Source: Paracoccus sp. MBLB3053
GTDB lineage: Bacteria; Pseudomonadota; Alphaproteobacteria; Rhodobacterales; Rhodobacteraceae
Assembly: GCF_031822435.1 (NCBI RefSeq)
Contig: NZ_JAVQLW010000003.1
Span: 310,001 to 374,000, forward strand
Reading direction: 5' to 3'
Length of the DNA stretch: 64,000 bases
This document shows, piece after piece, positions 62,203 through 64,000 of this stretch (the first letter of the stretch is position 1; the number at the start of each line of letters is the position of its first letter). A model generated the notes under the pieces. That model saw only the letters and a program-made list of their open reading frames with translations, did no database searches and was not told the origin of the DNA. The translations under genes and the position numbers were made by a program.

Positions 62203-62837
62203 TTGCGAGCACCGCGCAGGCCGATCCGGGCCGTAAAACGCTCCATTTCATGGGGCGGCGGGCGCTGGCCGGTATAGATCTCGACATAGTGCGGGAAGCG
62301 GCCCAGGCGCTCCTCGATCGGCTCGACCACGTTCATCGAGATATAGCCAACTTGCACCAGGTAGATCGTCCGGGCGCGCACATCCGCATCCTCGGGATCA
62401 TGCCCCCAACTCTCCAGGAGGTGCCTGAGCGCATCCAGCCTTTCGGCATCGGCCTGCTGCAGGCGCTTGAGCACGTCCGGATCCTGCTGCGCCCAGGCCC
62501 GCACCGCAAGTTCCAGCCGGGTGTCGAAATGGTCATCTGTAAGGAAGGTGCTGATCACGTTCAGCATCGCCTCGGTCTCGGTCGCGGCATAGTCGCGGGT
62601 CGCGGCGACCAGCGGCGCGGTCGTGCTGTCCTCCCAGCGGTTCAGCAGCATGGCCAGCAATTGCCGGCGGTCCTTGAAGAACCAGTAGAAGCTGGTGCGC
62701 GAGAGTTGCAGCGTATTGGCGAGCGGCATCACCTTGACGGCGTCGATGCCCTTTTCGACGAGGGCTGCATAGGCGGCATCAAGCCAAAGCTCGGGTGACC
62801 CACGCGTGGCGCGGTCTTGGGAGATGTCCTGGGTCAT
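62199..62837 (-). CDS. TetR-family transcriptional regulator
   Basis: A 212-residue TetR protein with the helix-turn-helix ELWLDAAYAALVEKGIDAVKVMPLANTLQLSRTSFYWFFKDRRQLLAMLL (about residues 15-65); SRTSFYWFFKDR is the recognition helix. The C-terminal ligand domain is helical and the last turns include VEPIEERLGRFPHYVEIY. ATG at 62837 is favoured over 62885. Translationally coupled to the ProC-like gene and divergent from the demethylase gene, so it likely controls that intergenic region. Confidence 0.88.
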   Translation of the reverse strand: MTQDISQDRATRGSPELWLDAAYAALVEKGIDAVKVMPLANTLQLSRTSFYWFFKDRRQLLAMLLNRWEDSTTAPLVAATRDYAATETEAMLNVISTFLTDDHFDTRLELAVRAWAQQDPDVLKRLQQADAERLDALRHLLESWGHDPEDADVRARTIYLVQVGYISMNVVEPIEERLGRFPHYVEIYTGQRPPPHEMERFTARIGLRGARK

Positions 62838-63157
62838 GCCGAATCCATATCTTTCACGGGCCAGAAACGCGAAAATGCATTTCATTTATGCACATCGAAT
62901 GTACAGTTTTTTGTCCTTGATCCAAGTAAAATTCGCCCTGCCCGTAAGGCAGCCCCCCGCCTGATGGATCTTCGAAATCACAGATCTTTTTTCATAAAGA
63001 TCTGAAGAAAAACCATAAACCATTATCTCCTCAGCCACATGAAACGGCCGCCCAATCGGTCAGCAATGTTCATTTATGAACTTTTTATTGACACATATGA
63101 ACATTGTTGCGAAATATCGCTGCCATCACGACGGCACCTTCCGGAAAGGCACTGGAC
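62838..63157. promoter_or_regulatory. Divergent promoter region, TetR-ProC operon and demethylase gene
   Basis: This A+T-rich 320-bp gap holds two related dyads: TGCAT-N7-ATGCA (62876-62892) and GTTCAT-TT-ATGAAC (63068-63081). Both share TTCATTTATG. A perfect -35 TTGACA (63088-63093) follows the second, with AAATAT-like -10 sequence around 63112. CATATGAAC at 63094-63102 repeats the half-site. The elements are strikingly like those at 37722-37750 before the fucose operon. No coding sequence is seen. Confidence 0.55.
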
Positions 63158-64000
63158 ATGTCGAACGACCCCCTCCTCCAGCCCTATCAGCTCAAGCACC
63201 TGACGCTGAAGAACCGCATCATGATCACCAGCCATGAGCCCGCCTATCCCGAGGACGGCATGCCGAAGGAGCGCTACCGCGCCTATCACGTCGAGCGTGC
63301 GAAGGCCGGCGTCGCCATGACCATGACCGCGGGCTCGGCCTCGGTCGCGCGCGACAGCCCGCCGGTTTTCAACAATATCCTCGCCTGGAAGGACGAGGTC
63401 GTCGGCCACATGAAGCAGCTTGCCGACGAATGCCACGACCATGGCTGCGCGGTCATGATCCAGCTGACCCATCTGGGCCGACGCACCCGCTGGGACAAGG
63501 CCGACTGGCTGCCCGTCGTCTCTCCGAGCCACGAGCGCGAGGCCTCGCACAAGGCCTTCCCGAAGAAGATGGAAGACTGGGACATCGCCCGGATCATCGA
63601 GGATTACGCCGATGCCGCCGAGCGCATGCAGGCCGCCGGCCTCGACGGGATCGAGATCCAGGCCTATGGCCACCTGATGGACCAGTTCTGGTCACCGCTG
63701 ACCAACGATCTCGACGGGCCCTATGGCGGCAGCCTCGACAACCGGCTGCGCTTCACCTTCGACGTGCTCGGCGAGATCCGCAAGCGCTGCGGCAACGAGT
63801 TCATCGTCGGCGTGCGCTATACCGGCGACGAGGAACTTCCGGGCGGGCTGACCAAGACCGACGGGATGGAGATCTCGCGCCGCCTCAAGGACAGCGGCAT
63901 GGTGGACTTCCTGAACGTGGTGAAGGGCCATATCGACACCGATGCCGGCCTGACCGACCTGATCCCGATCCAGGGCATGCGCAATGCGCCGCATCTGGAC
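63158..64000 (+). CDS. Old-yellow-enzyme-type FMN oxidoreductase, probable N-methyl demethylase, 3' end outside the window
   Basis: The first 281 residues of a flavin enzyme related to trimethylamine dehydrogenase and the DgcA/stachydrine demethylase group. LLQPYQLKHLTLKNRIMITSHEPAYPEDGMPKERYRAYHVERAKAGVAM is the typical opening with the SHEPAY active-site loop. QLTHLGRRTRW carries the FMN/substrate histidine (near 106) and GIEIQAYGHLMDQFWSPLTNDLDGPYGGSLDNRLRF (about 170-205) the barrel signature. Family members demethylate N-methyl amino acids such as N-methylproline or dimethylglycine, giving formaldehyde. A GGAAAGG site precedes the ATG. The expected C-terminal Fe-S and NAD(P) domains would lie beyond base 64000. 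Confidence 0.88.
   Translation, partial: MSNDPLLQPYQLKHLTLKNRIMITSHEPAYPEDGMPKERYRAYHVERAKAGVAMTMTAGSASVARDSPPVFNNILAWKDEVVGHMKQLADECHDHGCAVMIQLTHLGRRTRWDKADWLPVVSPSHEREASHKAFPKKMEDWDIARIIEDYADAAERMQAAGLDGIEIQAYGHLMDQFWSPLTNDLDGPYGGSLDNRLRFTFDVLGEIRKRCGNEFIVGVRYTGDEELPGGLTKTDGMEISRRLKDSGMVDFLNVVKGHIDTDAGLTDLIPIQGMRNAPHLD

Overview
The window is a 64 kb stretch of high-G+C DNA from an alphaproteobacterium, most likely a Paracoccus-like member of the Rhodobacteraceae. I infer this from the G+C-rich codon use, the many ABC, TRAP and tripartite-tricarboxylate (Tct) uptake systems, an FMN-riboswitch-controlled RibH2-type lumazine synthase, and the operon styles. I see no rRNA, tRNA, CRISPR array, intact insertion sequence or replication gene. 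The content (catabolic modules, each with its own transporter and regulator) looks like accessory DNA such as a chromid, megaplasmid or chromosomal catabolic island, but nothing here decides which.

Layout from left to right. (1) 1-2.55 kb, plus strand: the end of an acyl-CoA synthetase gene, a tandem PPC/DUF296 protein and an SDR dehydrogenase, translationally coupled. (2) 2.6-10.5 kb, minus strand: a GntR regulator, a Gsi/Dpp-type peptide (probably glutathione) ABC importer and a gamma-glutamyltransferase, ending in a fused double ATPase. (3) 10.6-14.1 kb: a second gamma-glutamyltransferase and an SBF-like transporter, divergent from a GntR/FCD regulator across an ATGTATACAT palindrome. (4) 14.1-14.8 kb: ribH2 under an FMN riboswitch. 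(5) 14.8-25.0 kb: a sugar module with an L-fucose/L-arabinose-isomerase-like protein, a split transketolase and an FGGY kinase on one side, and a ribose-type ABC importer, a DUF2291 lipoprotein and a DeoR regulator on the other. (6) 25.0-30.0 kb: a PcaQ-like LysR regulator, a TRAP transporter and a second LysR regulator. (7) 30.1-38.6 kb: a nearly complete non-phosphorylating L-fucose pathway with its own ABC importer and an IclR regulator. (8) 38.7-43.0 kb: an RND efflux pair. (9) 43.1-48.9 kb: an alpha/beta hydrolase, a TctCBA transporter and an AGE-family sugar isomerase. (10) 48.9-53.1 kb: EmrB/EmrA efflux, a TetR regulator behind a 29-bp palindrome, and a DUF2478 protein. (11) 53.1-55.5 kb: a gene-poor kilobase, a cupin and a small exported Cys-containing protein. 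(12) 55.5-58.3 kb: a very large membrane-anchored protein I do not recognise. (13) 58.5-61.1 kb: a LysR regulator divergent from an MhqO/MhqD-like pair. (14) 61.4-64 kb: a TetR-ProC-like operon divergent from an old-yellow-enzyme-type demethylase that runs off the window.

The modules share a theme of scavenging small organic molecules: peptides or glutathione, two sugars, organic or aromatic acids, and possibly betaines. Three drug or quinone defence modules lie among them. Less routine observations: the sugar module predicts an isomerase-kinase-transketolase pathway of unknown substrate; similar G+C-rich hairpins follow the binding-protein gene in four separate transport operons; and two promoter regions 25 kb apart share a pair of ATGAAY-containing elements.
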